Source of the DNA: Paenibacillus wynnii
GTDB taxonomy: Bacteria; Bacillota; Bacilli; Paenibacillales; Paenibacillaceae
DNA: 64,000 nt
Assembly: GCF_030812855.1 (NCBI RefSeq)
Contig: NZ_JAUSTK010000011.1
Span: 90,498-154,497 of the forward strand
Direction of reading: 5' to 3'
In this document: piece by piece, positions 50,618 to 58,973 of the stretch
Numbering within the stretch: position 1 is the stretch's first letter
Layout: each line of letters opens with the position of its first letter
Position numbers and translations under genes: made by a program
Notes under the pieces: generated by a model
The model's input: the letters and a program-made list of their open reading frames with translations, nothing else
What the model was told of the DNA's origin: nothing
The model's database searches: none

Positions 50618-51736
50618 ATGTTTTTAGCTTTAAGGGAGATGCGGCATGCCAAGGCCAGGTATATGCTGATTATGGTGATTATGCTCTTGGTCTCTTTTTT
50701 GGTGCTGTTTGTCACTGGGCTCGCAAGAGGTCTGGCTTATGCCAACATTTCAGCAGTACAAAATATGTCTGCAAATTATTATGTTGTACAGGGTGATGCG
50801 GATCAAACGTTCCGACGTTCCCAGCTTAATGAAGTGGAGCTTCAGGATGTACGTTCTGTAGTAGGAGAACAAAATGCGACTCCACTAGGCATTCAAATGA
50901 GTACGATCACCGCTAAAGGTACGGATGTAAAGACAGATGTTACCTTTTTTGCGGTAGATATGCAGGGTATACTAGCTCCAGTTATCGCCAAGGGCGAAGG
51001 AATAAGCAATGAGACAACAGGCAGTGTAGTTGTGGACCGCAAGCTGGAGCAAGACGGAATCACTATTGGCAGTACCATTATGGATCAGGCTACCGGGATG
51101 ACCTGGAGCGTTGCTGGATATGTCCAGGATAGCTCCTATAGTCACACCCCAGTGGTCTATTTGAATTTGTCAGATTGGCAAGACATGAAGCAGGGGATGT
51201 CCCGAGGTACGGCTGCTGATCAAACGGCGTCTTTTAACGTAATTGCTATGAAGGCAACTCAAGAGCAGGTAAACCAAATTTCCGAACCAACGAAAGATGT
51301 TGAGGTTATTACGAAAAAACAAGCCATTTCCAGTATCCCCGGCTATGCCGCCGAACAAAATTCCCTGATGATGATGATCATTTTCTTATTCGTGATTACA
51401 GCGTTTGTATTGGCGGTGTTCTTCTACGTCATTACGATCCAAAAAACAAGCCAATTTGGGATTTTAAAAGCGATGGGAACTAAAATGTCATACTTGGCTT
51501 GGAGTGTAGTCGGTCAGGTTATGATTTTATCCGTCGCAAGTCTATGCATCAGTCTGCTGCTGACCTTTGGAATGAACATGTCACTTCCTGATTCTATGCC
51601 GTTCCAGTTGGACACCTCGACCATTATTTTAACAAGCTGCTTATTTATTGGAATGTCACTCTTGGGATCCCTAATTTCAGTGGCTAGAGTAGCAAAAATA
51701 GATGCATTAGAAGCAATTGGGAGGACTGGCGCATGA
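50618..51736 (+). CDS. hrtB: heme efflux ABC permease HrtB (FtsX-like)
   Basis: The 372-residue protein has one N-terminal membrane helix (MLIMVIMLLVSFLVLFVTGL), a large extracytoplasmic MacB-type domain (residues 45-255) and three C-terminal helices of the FtsX fold. The conserved loop FFYVITIQKTSQFGILKAMG lies between them. This topology and sequence match HrtB, which forms with HrtA an ATP-driven pump that removes heme from the membrane. The ATG at 50618 follows AGAAGGAG. An in-frame GTG at 50588 lies before that site. It overlaps hrtA by four bases. Confidence 0.87.
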   Translation: MFLALREMRHAKARYMLIMVIMLLVSFLVLFVTGLARGLAYANISAVQNMSANYYVVQGDADQTFRRSQLNEVELQDVRSVVGEQNATPLGIQMSTITAKGTDVKTDVTFFAVDMQGILAPVIAKGEGISNETTGSVVVDRKLEQDGITIGSTIMDQATGMTWSVAGYVQDSSYSHTPVVYLNLSDWQDMKQGMSRGTAADQTASFNVIAMKATQEQVNQISEPTKDVEVITKKQAISSIPGYAAEQNSLMMMIIFLFVITAFVLAVFFYVITIQKTSQFGILKAMGTKMSYLAWSVVGQVMILSVASLCISLLLTFGMNMSLPDSMPFQLDTSTIILTSCLFIGMSLLGSLISVARVAKIDALEAIGRTGA

Positions 51737-52409
51737 GTGCAAAATTAGTAATGAAGCAGGTGTCCAAAACTTACGGTGACGGGGATTCAGTAATGTCTGT
51801 ACTCCATAATTTGGACCTGGAAGTGAATGAGGGAGAATTCGTTGCTGTTCTCGGACCTTCGGGCTCGGGAAAAAGTACGTTTCTCTCAGCGGCAGGAGCG
51901 TTGCTTACGCCTACAAGCGGTGAAATTTTTATAGACGGGGAATCACTAACGAATAAAGATAAGGGAGAGCTCACCGAGCTGAGACTTCAAAAAATAGGTT
52001 TTATGTTCCAAGCGCTCAACTGCTGCCTTACCTGAAGGTAGAAGAACAGCTGCTATATGTAGCCAAGCTTGCAAAACTAAATGCAAAGGAAGCTAAGCAA
52101 CGTTCTGCCGAAATTCTGAAACGTCTGGATATCTGGGAACGGCGCAATCATTACCCGGAACAACTCTCCGGTGGGGAGAAGCAGCGTGTGGCTATCGCCA
52201 GAGCCTGGATGAATAAGCCGGCGATTCTGTTTGCAGACGAACCAACCGCAAGCTTGGATTTCAAGAGGGGTAAGGAAGTCGTACGCATGATTGCTGAAGA
52301 AGTAAAAAGCCAAGGCAAAGCTGCAGTCATGGTGACCCATGATGAGCGGATGCTGGAATGGTGCGATCGGGTGCTGCATTTGGAGAATGGGCTATTGGTT
52401 GAAGGTTAA
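51733..52409 (+). pseudogene. hrtA: heme efflux ABC ATPase HrtA, single-base frameshift
   Basis: All ATPase motifs are present but in two frames. Frame one has Walker A GPSGSGKSTFLSAAG and the Q-loop FMFQALN, then runs into a stop at 52033. From about 52020 another frame continues the same protein (LLPYLKVEEQLLYVAKLAKL), through signature LSGGEKQRVAIARAWM, Walker B ILFADEPTASLD and the H-loop VMVTHDE, to a normal C-terminus. Loss of one base in the run AACTGCTGCC (expected AACCTGCTGCC), around 52019-52021, explains it. Without the fix the product ends after about 100 residues and cannot hydrolyse ATP. A sequencing error is a real alternative, because everything else is intact. Confidence 0.88.
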
Positions 52410-52424
52410 GATTAGAGAGCTGAG

Positions 52425-52459
52425 ATAACCCCGTTTAGCATTTTGCTGGGCGGGGTTAT
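52425..52459. terminator. terminator-like hairpin between hrtA and the DUF3298 gene
   Basis: ATAACCCCG pairs perfectly with CGGGGTTAT around a 17-base loop. It lies between convergent genes. T-runs are weak on both sides. Confidence 0.5.
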
Positions 52460-52474
52460 TGGTTGTACGGAACT

Positions 52475-53164
52475 TTAATCGGTATCGACAGGTATTTCAG
52501 GGACTGGGGTTTGTCCATTTATTATAGAATAAGGTATGGTTACATCTATGATCCCCTCGGAGAAAGGTCCGACTTCATAAGGATTAAATCGAATAGTTAT
52601 TCCTGAATCTCTTAAATAAAAAGGTGCCTTAAGAGTGTCTAAAGGAAAGTCATAGATATTGTTTTCAAATATGGAAGCTGTACCCTTAATCAATTTATAA
52701 AACAATACATAAGATATATAACCTTTTGCCCGATCTATTTTGGTTTGCGAATTTAGAATATCTTTTAGAAAAATCCTTTTTCCTGTTGTAGTGTCGAAAT
52801 TATATGTATCTGTCCAGTATTGATCATGGGCTCCGCCCGAGTAATAACTTGTCTCATTGCTGACGGATAACTTGTTATTCTTGTTGTACATTAATTTGGT
52901 AGTTGTTCTATACCAATATTCAGAATTTTCTTGTTTGGCTTCTAGATCTTGCATAGCAGCACTAACAGCAAAATTTTTCAGAATAGAATTAATTGCTTTT
53001 GATTTACTATTATTAGGTTGTGTAATCTGTATAATAGGTTGTCCTTTGTAAGTATTGGTTTTAACTGTTGCAGAACTTGTTGCAGCATTTAGTTCTTGTA
53101 GCGGATAAAGCAGTAGTAAAAAGCTAAAAACCGATAATAACACTTTGAACAGATGTTTCCTCAT
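52475..53164 (-). CDS. secreted DUF3298 (RsiV-like) domain protein
   Basis: The 229-residue protein has a Sec signal (FKVLLSVFSFLLLLYPLQEL, cleavage near LNAA, residue 27). A DUF4163-like N-terminal part follows (NTYKGQPIIQITQ), then a DUF3298 part (YNFDTTTGKRIFLKDIL to FYLRDSGITIRFNPYEVGPF and DVTIPYSII). The same two-domain unit forms the extracellular half of anti-sigma factor RsiV and of PdaC. Here the membrane anchor and anti-sigma domain are missing, so it is a free secreted protein, perhaps wall-binding. No sigma factor gene lies nearby. Confidence 0.82.
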   Translation of the reverse strand: MRKHLFKVLLSVFSFLLLLYPLQELNAATSSATVKTNTYKGQPIIQITQPNNSKSKAINSILKNFAVSAAMQDLEAKQENSEYWYRTTTKLMYNKNNKLSVSNETSYYSGGAHDQYWTDTYNFDTTTGKRIFLKDILNSQTKIDRAKGYISYVLFYKLIKGTASIFENNIYDFPLDTLKAPFYLRDSGITIRFNPYEVGPFSEGIIDVTIPYSIINGQTPVPEIPVDTD

Positions 53165-53266
53165 GAAAATCCCTCCCGGTTTATTCTTATCAACTCCGAT
53201 TTATTATAGTTAATAAGTCCCATAAAATCTATTAAAAATACCAAAAAACGATTTTGTTGTATAGAG

Positions 53267-53899
53267 TCATATCCCGAAATTAGCCCCAGGAAACACTGTG
53301 TAGCGATCCAAATATTTCGTTGAATTCGGCACAACCTTTACAGAACTAATTTTGCTTTGCGAATAAGTGAATTTCCATTTCTCCACTTTGATTTTATAGT
53401 CATCTTCTGCGGTTACACGTTGAACAATCCGCACGGTCAGACTATTGTCTGTAAGCGCAATAGCTTTGAAATCTACAATAGTGGCCATATTGTAAGTACC
53501 GGCGGGGAAGCTTTCATTATAGATATCCGTAATGAAGTCCGGGCTAACCAATTCCAGTACTTCTTGGTGTTGCCTTTCGTCATAAGCTATAATCCACTTG
53601 TAAGCTAAATTTTGATTCGATACATACGCGACACTACTAATTTCTCTTTCAAATCTCGGATCAGAATCTACATAAACCGTTTTACTTTGATTATCCCATT
53701 GTATTTCGACCCCAAGCCCCTCAGAAATTGCGCGTAAAGGAACATATACAAATCCATTAATAATTTTTGCGGGTGTACTGGTTATCACTTGATTACTATT
53801 CACAAATATTTGCGGAACGGCGGTAGCGGCATAAGCTCCAGCACTAAACACTAAGGTTAAGGCTAATCCGGAGAATCCAATTTTTAGGGTACAATTCAT
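53267..53899 (-). CDS. secreted protein with copper amine oxidase N-terminal (stalk) domain
   Basis: The 210-residue protein has a signal peptide (cleavage near AYAAT, about residue 25). A stalk domain of about 55 residues follows (QIFVNSNQVITSTPAKIING, FVYVPLRAISEGLGVEIQWD, NQSKTVYVD). The PLRAISEGLG..V.W pattern is the copper amine oxidase N-terminal-like domain, common in Paenibacillus secreted proteins and thought to be a wall-associated module. The remaining 130 residues form a beta-rich, NTF2-like region of unknown role. ATG 53899 is nine bases after GGAGG. Confidence 0.82.
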   Translation of the reverse strand: MNCTLKIGFSGLALTLVFSAGAYAATAVPQIFVNSNQVITSTPAKIINGFVYVPLRAISEGLGVEIQWDNQSKTVYVDSDPRFEREISSVAYVSNQNLAYKWIIAYDERQHQEVLELVSPDFITDIYNESFPAGTYNMATIVDFKAIALTDNSLTVRIVQRVTAEDDYKIKVEKWKFTYSQSKISSVKVVPNSTKYLDRYTVFPGANFGI

Positions 53900-53946
53900 T
53901 GTCAAATTCCTCCAAAGTAGTTTATGATTTAGACACTATATAAATT

Positions 53947-54062
53947 GTACTAAAGATTTACTCCTTGGGAATTGGGAATGTAGTAGTAACTATGGAGTAT
54001 GTTAGGCTTTGAGTTTCCAACCGTGAGAGGCCTTACGAAGATGTTTAGGAGTTCATATAGGA
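53947..54062. repeat. dispersed intergenic repeat, copy 2 (diverged, ~115 bp)
   Basis: It is collinear with 6840-6955 in the same orientation. Shared blocks include GATTTACTCCTTGGG, TGTAGTAGTAACTATGGAGTA, GAGTTTCCAACCGTG and TTAGGAGTTCAT (with differences). The potential stem TACTCC/GGAGTA is retained in both copies. Confidence 0.6.
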
Positions 54063-54172
54063 CCAAGCGGTGAGAACCACTCACGGATTTGTTTGTTCTC
54101 TAGTAACTGATAATAACAAGTTTGTTTTAGAACCAGTTTGCTACGAGGACTCTGTACCTGTCATAAATAAAG

Positions 54173-54308
54173 TTTAGAGGGAAAGCTTCCCTGTAAATCA
54201 TAAATAAAACCGTTTAATCAACATATAGACGGAAAAAATCGCTATAAATTCAACAAAATTATCTATATTGTACTAAAATCTGATATTAGAGGGGAAGATT
54301 CCCTCTAA
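54173..54308. repeat. two TTAGAGG-type palindromes
   Basis: TTTAGAGGGAAAGCTTCCCT plus GTAAA (54173-54197) and TTAGAGGGGAAGATTCCCTC plus TAA (54286-54308) are short perfect or near-perfect hairpins. They follow the same plan as the four units at 26785-26968. Confidence 0.6.
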
Positions 54309-54318
54309 ATAAGCTGAA

Positions 54319-54360
54319 TAAGCTGAAGAAAAAAAATCAAAGAGCGAGAAGGAACGAAAG
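54319..54360 (+). repeat. short dispersed motif related to 63864-63909
   Basis: ATAAGCTGAAGAAAAAAAAT, then AAAGAGCGAGAAGGAACGAA and AG, aligns with the motif near the right window edge with few differences. It is noncoding. Confidence 0.5.
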
Positions 54361-54550
54361 GTAATATGAAAACCATAGGAGCGGTAGCAAGCGCCTTGTA
54401 TTCGAATTAACGTTACTACGTTTATGAGAAGCATCAATACGAATCTGTTGGAAGTTAATGATGGGCTTTGAATTCACCTGTAAATCAAAAGTTCAGTCTA
54501 TATAGTTAATCTAAGAAGTTTCTATAATTCAAAGGAGAGTTGAGGATTCT

Positions 54551-55231
54551 GTGACAAAGCGAAATCGATGGATATGGATATTTTCAGGACTGATTTTAGC
54601 ATCTGTACTTCTGTTTTATGCAATAGTATATATGTATGACAGACCTGGCGGATTATTAGATCAGCGAATGTCTCAGGCGATGGGCCAGAACAATACCATT
54701 CATATCCCACTAGGCAAAACCCCGGAGGAAGCCATTCAACGGTTTAGGCGTAGTCCGATGATAAATGTAATTCACCGAGAACCGGTTGAAGGCGGCGTTC
54801 TTCTTTTTATGAAGAGGAATAAACAGGAAGTAAGTAATTTACAGTTAGAATATGTACGCAAAACATGGCTCGGATGGAAATGGGGCTGGGGTGGAGAATT
54901 CAGTATAGGGAGTTCTCTGCAATCTAAGTCTGCGCTCAATTATATGAGTATGCCTGCTATAAAAGGCATCTCAACGGCCTTTCCTTTAGTCTTTGGCGAT
55001 GTCTTAAATGCATCAATTAAGAGTGTGACCGTTGATATCAAAGGCACTGGTAATTACAACGCTAAACTTACAAAAGGGACAACAGGAGAAACCATTTGGT
55101 TCGTTTTTCTACCCTCAACAGCAGCTTCAACTCCTTTTAATATCGAGGGTTATAATGAACAAGGTGACCTTATAGCTGTTAAAACAATAAGCGATTCTAG
55201 AGACAGCGGTTGGATAGATCTAAGAGATTGA
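54551..55231 (+). CDS. membrane-anchored hypothetical protein, 226 aa
   Basis: One N-terminal membrane helix (WIWIFSGLILASVLLFYAIV, residues 7-27) is followed by an extracytoplasmic domain of about 195 residues, rich in beta-forming sequence and ending SRDSGWIDLRD. I recognise no family. A Trp-rich turn (TWLGWKWGWGGEF, around residue 105) and IPLGKTPEEAIQRFRRS are its most distinctive parts. The start is a GTG behind AAAGGAGAG. It precedes decayed and intact kinase-type genes that seem unrelated. Confidence 0.7.
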   Translation: MTKRNRWIWIFSGLILASVLLFYAIVYMYDRPGGLLDQRMSQAMGQNNTIHIPLGKTPEEAIQRFRRSPMINVIHREPVEGGVLLFMKRNKQEVSNLQLEYVRKTWLGWKWGWGGEFSIGSSLQSKSALNYMSMPAIKGISTAFPLVFGDVLNASIKSVTVDIKGTGNYNAKLTKGTTGETIWFVFLPSTAASTPFNIEGYNEQGDLIAVKTISDSRDSGWIDLRD

Positions 55232-55266
55232 GTTCGGATATTCTGTTTTATCATGGGGGTGATATC

Positions 55267-55508
55267 GTGATCGTCTTAATTAATGGGACATTTGGATATA
55301 TAAGCCTGTGAACTTTGATTATATTGTTAATGGTCTTCAAGCCATAGATAACGAGGTATACCACTTCTGTTTAACGGCCTCTGAACAAACGATATATCTG
55401 AGATTAACTTCTCGAGGGGAGAGCAATATGAATACAGATCTTTTAAATACAGATGAAATAGTAAATAGAATTCTTGATAGGATAAAGGAGATGCATGATG
55501 ACGTTTGA
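55267..55508 (+). pseudogene. P-loop kinase (TmrB/AAA ATPase-like), internally deleted remnant
   Basis: A GTG at 55267 behind GGGGGTG opens VIVLINGTFG, the start of small P-loop kinases of the MIVWINGAFGxGKT type, but the frame stops after 14 codons, before the GKT. From 55308, in another frame, comes the matching C-terminal half: NEVYHFCLTASEQTIYLRLT, then SRGE, and TDLLNTDEIVNRILDRI (the usual HxDTDxxxIxEVAxxI end). About 100 residues between the two, and a piece after SRGE, are missing. The family phosphorylates or inactivates small molecules such as antibiotics. The remnant runs into the start of the next gene. Confidence 0.7.
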
Positions 55509-56406
55509 ACCTACGCTTGAGGAGATTAATTACGTATTCCAATTACAAAATATCAGTGATGAAATCGTATCGATTAAAAAGCTGTCGGGCACTACAAGCG
55601 GCCTCGTATATAGACTGGATTCCCAACTGAACAACCACTATATATTAAAAATCGATGATCCCGAACAAGTGCGGATGGTCAGTGATTTTTTGAATCATCA
55701 CCTTAACTCGACACTACTACCAAAAGTGCTTTATACAGCCTCAGATCATTCCCATCTAATCTATTCGTATATCGAAGGTACAACTCACTTTAATCGTGGA
55801 CAGAAAATCAACTGGTTAAGAGTGATTGTTCGTGAATTATTGAATACATACAGCAAATATCCTAAGACAAATATATGGGGGAGATTAGAGTATCCGCTGC
55901 ACTCATGGAAAGAATTCAATGAGATAGGCATCGAGGAAGCACGAAACAATATCGGAGATCTTTTAACTAGCGAAGATTACAACTTTGTGAAATCACAAGT
56001 CAATAAATTGTTCAAGGAAGAGGAAAAAAAGGCTGAAAGTTACTTGTTACATGGGGATACTGGAGTACATAATTTTGTTTTTGATAACTCCACTTTAATG
56101 GGTGTCATAGATCCTTCCCCTATGGTAGGTCCTTTACTGTACGATTTTATGTATGCCTTTTGTTCTTCCCCAGACGATTTAGATATCAATACCTTATTTG
56201 CAGCCTTCGAAGATCTTGACATTGAAAAGGGTACTATCGACAGATCAAGGTTGATGGATGAAGTATCCATACAACTGTATTGTCGTATTGGTCTTAGTAA
56301 GAAGCATCACCCCCATGATCTGTCGGAATACTTAGAGGCTTGGGAATATTGGAAAACACAAATTAGGAGGACTAAGGATGATCACACGGATTACAACTCC
56401 ATTTAG
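55498..56406 (+). CDS. aminoglycoside phosphotransferase (APH) family protein
   Basis: The 302-residue protein has the APH/choline kinase-like fold. The N-lobe contains LSGTTSGLVYRLDSQLNNHY followed by ILKID (ATP-binding Lys), then YSYIEGTTHFNRG (hinge). The catalytic loop is YLLHGDTGVHNFVFDN (HGDxxxxN, with Asp and Asn), and the magnesium motif is MGVIDPSPMVGPLLYDFMYA (IDP in place of IDW/IDF). Such kinases phosphorylate aminoglycosides, macrolides, sugars or choline; resistance cannot be claimed. ATG 55498 is seven bases after AAGGAG. Its end overlaps the RidA-like gene by 29 bp. Confidence 0.82.
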   Translation: MTFEPTLEEINYVFQLQNISDEIVSIKKLSGTTSGLVYRLDSQLNNHYILKIDDPEQVRMVSDFLNHHLNSTLLPKVLYTASDHSHLIYSYIEGTTHFNRGQKINWLRVIVRELLNTYSKYPKTNIWGRLEYPLHSWKEFNEIGIEEARNNIGDLLTSEDYNFVKSQVNKLFKEEEKKAESYLLHGDTGVHNFVFDNSTLMGVIDPSPMVGPLLYDFMYAFCSSPDDLDINTLFAAFEDLDIEKGTIDRSRLMDEVSIQLYCRIGLSKKHHPHDLSEYLEAWEYWKTQIRRTKDDHTDYNSI

Positions 56407-56725
56407 TTATTCAACGGCAGTCGTAGCAGGAGATTACATTTTTCTAGGATTACATAGGGGTTTTGGGGAGAGCTTCACACAACAAATTCACGAAGCTTTT
56501 AGATTTTTAAAGGATACTCTTAATGAAGTTAATGTTCCTCTGGATAATATTGTAAAGGTAAACGTATATCTCAAAAACATTGCTGATCTGCCTGAAATGG
56601 AGCGGGTTTTTATGGATTATTTTGAAAAAGATAAATTTCCTGCACGAATGACAACAACAACAGAATTTATTGATAAGGATTGTCTTATGATGATTGATGG
56701 GATTGCTTACAAAGGATTGAACTAA
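56378..56725 (+). CDS. RidA/YjgF/YER057c family protein
   Basis: The 115-residue protein has the RidA pattern: SYSTAVVAGDYIFLGLHRGF (early strand), FLKDTLNEVNVPLDNIVKVN (helix and strand), VYLKNIADLPEMERVFMDYF, and FPARMTTTTEFIDKDCLMMI with the conserved Arg. Archetypal RidA hydrolyses reactive enamine/imine intermediates. Here the position of the usual catalytic Glu (EIEAIA) is Asp (MIDGIA), so it may belong to a non-archetypal Rid subgroup. AGGAGG precedes the ATG inside the end of the APH gene, indicating coupled translation. Confidence 0.85.
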   Translation: MITRITTPFSYSTAVVAGDYIFLGLHRGFGESFTQQIHEAFRFLKDTLNEVNVPLDNIVKVNVYLKNIADLPEMERVFMDYFEKDKFPARMTTTTEFIDKDCLMMIDGIAYKGLN

Positions 56726-56733
56726 CGAGTCAA

Positions 56734-56762
56734 TGAGCCGGGGAGAACTATTCTCTTCGGCT
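56734..56762. terminator. hairpin between RidA-like gene and convergent LysR gene
   Basis: AGCCGGGGAGAA pairs imperfectly with TTCTCTTCGGCT. It overlaps the LysR stop codon. The T-rich flank on the plus strand is TTTCGGTTC. It is a weak candidate. Confidence 0.4.
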
Positions 56763-57644
56763 TTCGGTTCTTACCAGCAGCTTTTGTAAAAATACAGTGA
56801 GTGCCATGGAGATTGTTCTGTCTTTATGACGGATAATGGAAAAGTCTCTTTCTAGATGATTGTGTCTAATCCGCAATTCTTTGATCTCACCGCTAGCCAG
56901 CTCTTTCCGCACAATCCACCTGGACAACATGGCAATACCTAGTCCGGCAGATACCGCCTCCTTGACGCCCTGGCTGCTGTTAAAGACATAGGATCTCTTC
57001 ACATGAATGTCCGTTTCCTGCATGAAATGATCGCTGAAGGCACGCGTTCCTGAGCCATGTTCCCGAAGTACCCACACTTGATCTCGCAGCATTTCTTTCT
57101 CAACAACGATATTATCTGACAGATGGTGGTCCGCTGGGGAGACGACAATCATTTCATCTTTCATATAGGGAATCACGGTTAAGTCCGCATCTTGTGTTTC
57201 GCCTTCGATAAATCCAATATCCAGTTGATTCGTGCGTACGGCCCCAATTACTTCTTCTGTATTTCCGATGGTAACCTGCAGGTTGACCTGCGGATACTGA
57301 TTCGCGAATTCTGCAAGCTTTGCCGGCAAAATATACTCACCAACCGTAAAGCTGGCTCCTATATGTATACTGCCAGTAACCTGATCCTGCAGCATTTGAA
57401 TCTCCTGCCCGGCTTCTTCATAGTGGGTTAAGATTTGCTTGGCATGTTTATAAAGAATTGCCCCCGCCTCCGTCAGGCGAACTTGCTTGGGAGAACGGTG
57501 GAGTAGCTTCGCCCCCAGCTCATTCTCCAGATTCCGAATATGCAGACTGACCCCCGGTTGAGAGAGGTTCAACAGCTCCCCTGCTTTGGAGAAATGGCTC
57601 TGCTCTGCTACAGTTACGAACACTCGCAATGCATCTACAATCAT
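56748..57644 (-). CDS. LysR family regulator (CysL/YeiE-like)
   Basis: The 298-residue protein has the LysR helix-turn-helix at residues 1-60 (VAEQSHFSKAGELLNLSQPG, VSLHIRNLENELGAKLLHRS) and an effector domain with GSIHIGASFTVGEYILPAKL and VSAGLGIAMLSRWIVRKELA. These are typical of the CysL/YwfK and YeiE group that controls sulfur metabolism genes. It is divergent from a YeiH-family exporter 190 bp away. LysR-YeiH is a widespread divergent pair, which makes the exporter its likely target. Confidence 0.88.
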   Translation of the reverse strand: MIVDALRVFVTVAEQSHFSKAGELLNLSQPGVSLHIRNLENELGAKLLHRSPKQVRLTEAGAILYKHAKQILTHYEEAGQEIQMLQDQVTGSIHIGASFTVGEYILPAKLAEFANQYPQVNLQVTIGNTEEVIGAVRTNQLDIGFIEGETQDADLTVIPYMKDEMIVVSPADHHLSDNIVVEKEMLRDQVWVLREHGSGTRAFSDHFMQETDIHVKRSYVFNSSQGVKEAVSAGLGIAMLSRWIVRKELASGEIKELRIRHNHLERDFSIIRHKDRTISMALTVFLQKLLVRTESRRE

Positions 57645-57833
57645 TACAATCCCTCATTGTTATTCATATTAATACCCTGATACTCAGTTATTAGGCTCAT
57701 TTTAGCATATATTTTGAATCAATCATAAGTTTTTATAATGATACAGATAGCAAAGTAGTATTTCACTTCCTCCTCCGATACTTCTATAGTGAAGCTAAGA
57801 GATCTGTTGATCGGTGAATGGGAGTGAGGAAGT

Positions 57834-58880
57834 ATGGAACACACACTTATGGCAAAAACCAAAGCACACCAAAGGATAAATGTGGGGTTTATTCAAGGAT
57901 TAATTCTCACGTTCGTACTGTCTGTTACAGCGAAGGGTTTAGCCGCTCTTCCTTTCCTAAGTATAATGGGGCAGCTTATGCTGGCTATCCTGTTGGGAAT
58001 TCTGTTAAGGGCGATTGTGGGTGTCCCACACCAAGCGGTGTCTGGGATCACTTTTTCAAGTAAAAGGCTGTTAAGAGTCGGCATTATTTTACTCGGGATG
58101 AAGCTTAATTTGGGTGATATTTTACACGCAGGGCCTAAAGTAGGGGCGATTGCCGTAATTAACATTGTATTTACGCTCTTCACGGTGTATGGGTTAACCC
58201 GCTGGTTGAAGGTAGATCGGAAGCTCGGACTCCTAACGGCTTGCGGAACGGCGATTTGCGGCGCCGCTGCGGTGGTTGCTATATCTCCTCAAATCAAGGC
58301 AAGCGATAACGAAATAGCAGTAAGTGCGGCTACGGTGGCGATACTGGGGACGATTTTCACATTGTTATACACGATCTTGTATTCCATTCTAGGTTTAAGT
58401 CCAACAGGATACGGGATCTTGTCAGGGGCTACTCTGCATGAAGTGGCACATGTAATCGCAGCGGCTGCGCCGGGAGGGCAGGAAGCGGTTGATATTGCGG
58501 TGATTGTGAAGCTTACCCGAGTGGCCATGCTGGTTCCTGTAGCTATGATCATTGCTGTGTGGGAAGGACGTAAGGAGCGTAAGATAGAGGATAAACCCAA
58601 AGGGATACAATGGAGAAAGCTTCCTGTACCTTGGTTTATATTAGGTTTTCTGATGATGAGCGGTTTCAACACATTAGGGATATTACCGGGCAAGATCACA
58701 GAGGTGATTCTCGTTGTTGCTTATTTATTGATAGCCATGGCGATGGCGGGGCTTGGGCTGGGCGTGGATATAGCGACGTTTCGGCGGTTGGGGAAGAAGC
58801 CTTTTTTGGCAGGACTCATTGGGTCTGTATTGCTCTCAGCACTTGGATTTCTTCTTGTTCATGCTTTTGGATTGGCATAG
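57834..58880 (+). CDS. YeiH family putative sulfate exporter
   Basis: The 348-residue membrane protein has about ten helices. The YeiH/UPF0324 pattern is clear: FSSKRLLRVGIILLGMKLNL, LTACGTAICGAAAVVAISPQ, ATLHEVAHVIAAA and VVAYLLIAMAMAGLGLGVDI. The family is annotated as putative sulfate exporters, and experimental evidence is thin. It is divergent from a CysL/YeiE-like LysR gene. Start ATG 57834 is preceded by GGGAG nine bases upstream; a second ATG at 57849 is possible. Confidence 0.9.
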   Translation: MEHTLMAKTKAHQRINVGFIQGLILTFVLSVTAKGLAALPFLSIMGQLMLAILLGILLRAIVGVPHQAVSGITFSSKRLLRVGIILLGMKLNLGDILHAGPKVGAIAVINIVFTLFTVYGLTRWLKVDRKLGLLTACGTAICGAAAVVAISPQIKASDNEIAVSAATVAILGTIFTLLYTILYSILGLSPTGYGILSGATLHEVAHVIAAAAPGGQEAVDIAVIVKLTRVAMLVPVAMIIAVWEGRKERKIEDKPKGIQWRKLPVPWFILGFLMMSGFNTLGILPGKITEVILVVAYLLIAMAMAGLGLGVDIATFRRLGKKPFLAGLIGSVLLSALGFLLVHAFGLA

Positions 58881-58973
58881 CTTTCATTTAAAAGGAAATA
58901 TCTTCTTATCTACTTTTCAAATAAAACTTGTTACCCTAGGAGAGGACTAAAGAAATTGAGGTGGTAAACTGTG

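Larger units (their letters stand above)
53900..54550. other. 650-bp gene-free region rich in dispersed repeats
   Basis: The stretch holds copy 2 of the ~115-bp repeat (53947-54062) and two TTAGAGG-type palindromes (54173-54197, 54286-54308). It also holds a motif related to the right window edge (54319-54360) and about 180 bp of AT-rich sequence before the next gene. There is no convincing reading frame. Confidence 0.6.

Noticed and set aside
55498..56406. Aminoglycoside resistance gene
   Set aside because: Only the general APH fold is supported. Many APH-like proteins phosphorylate unrelated substrates.
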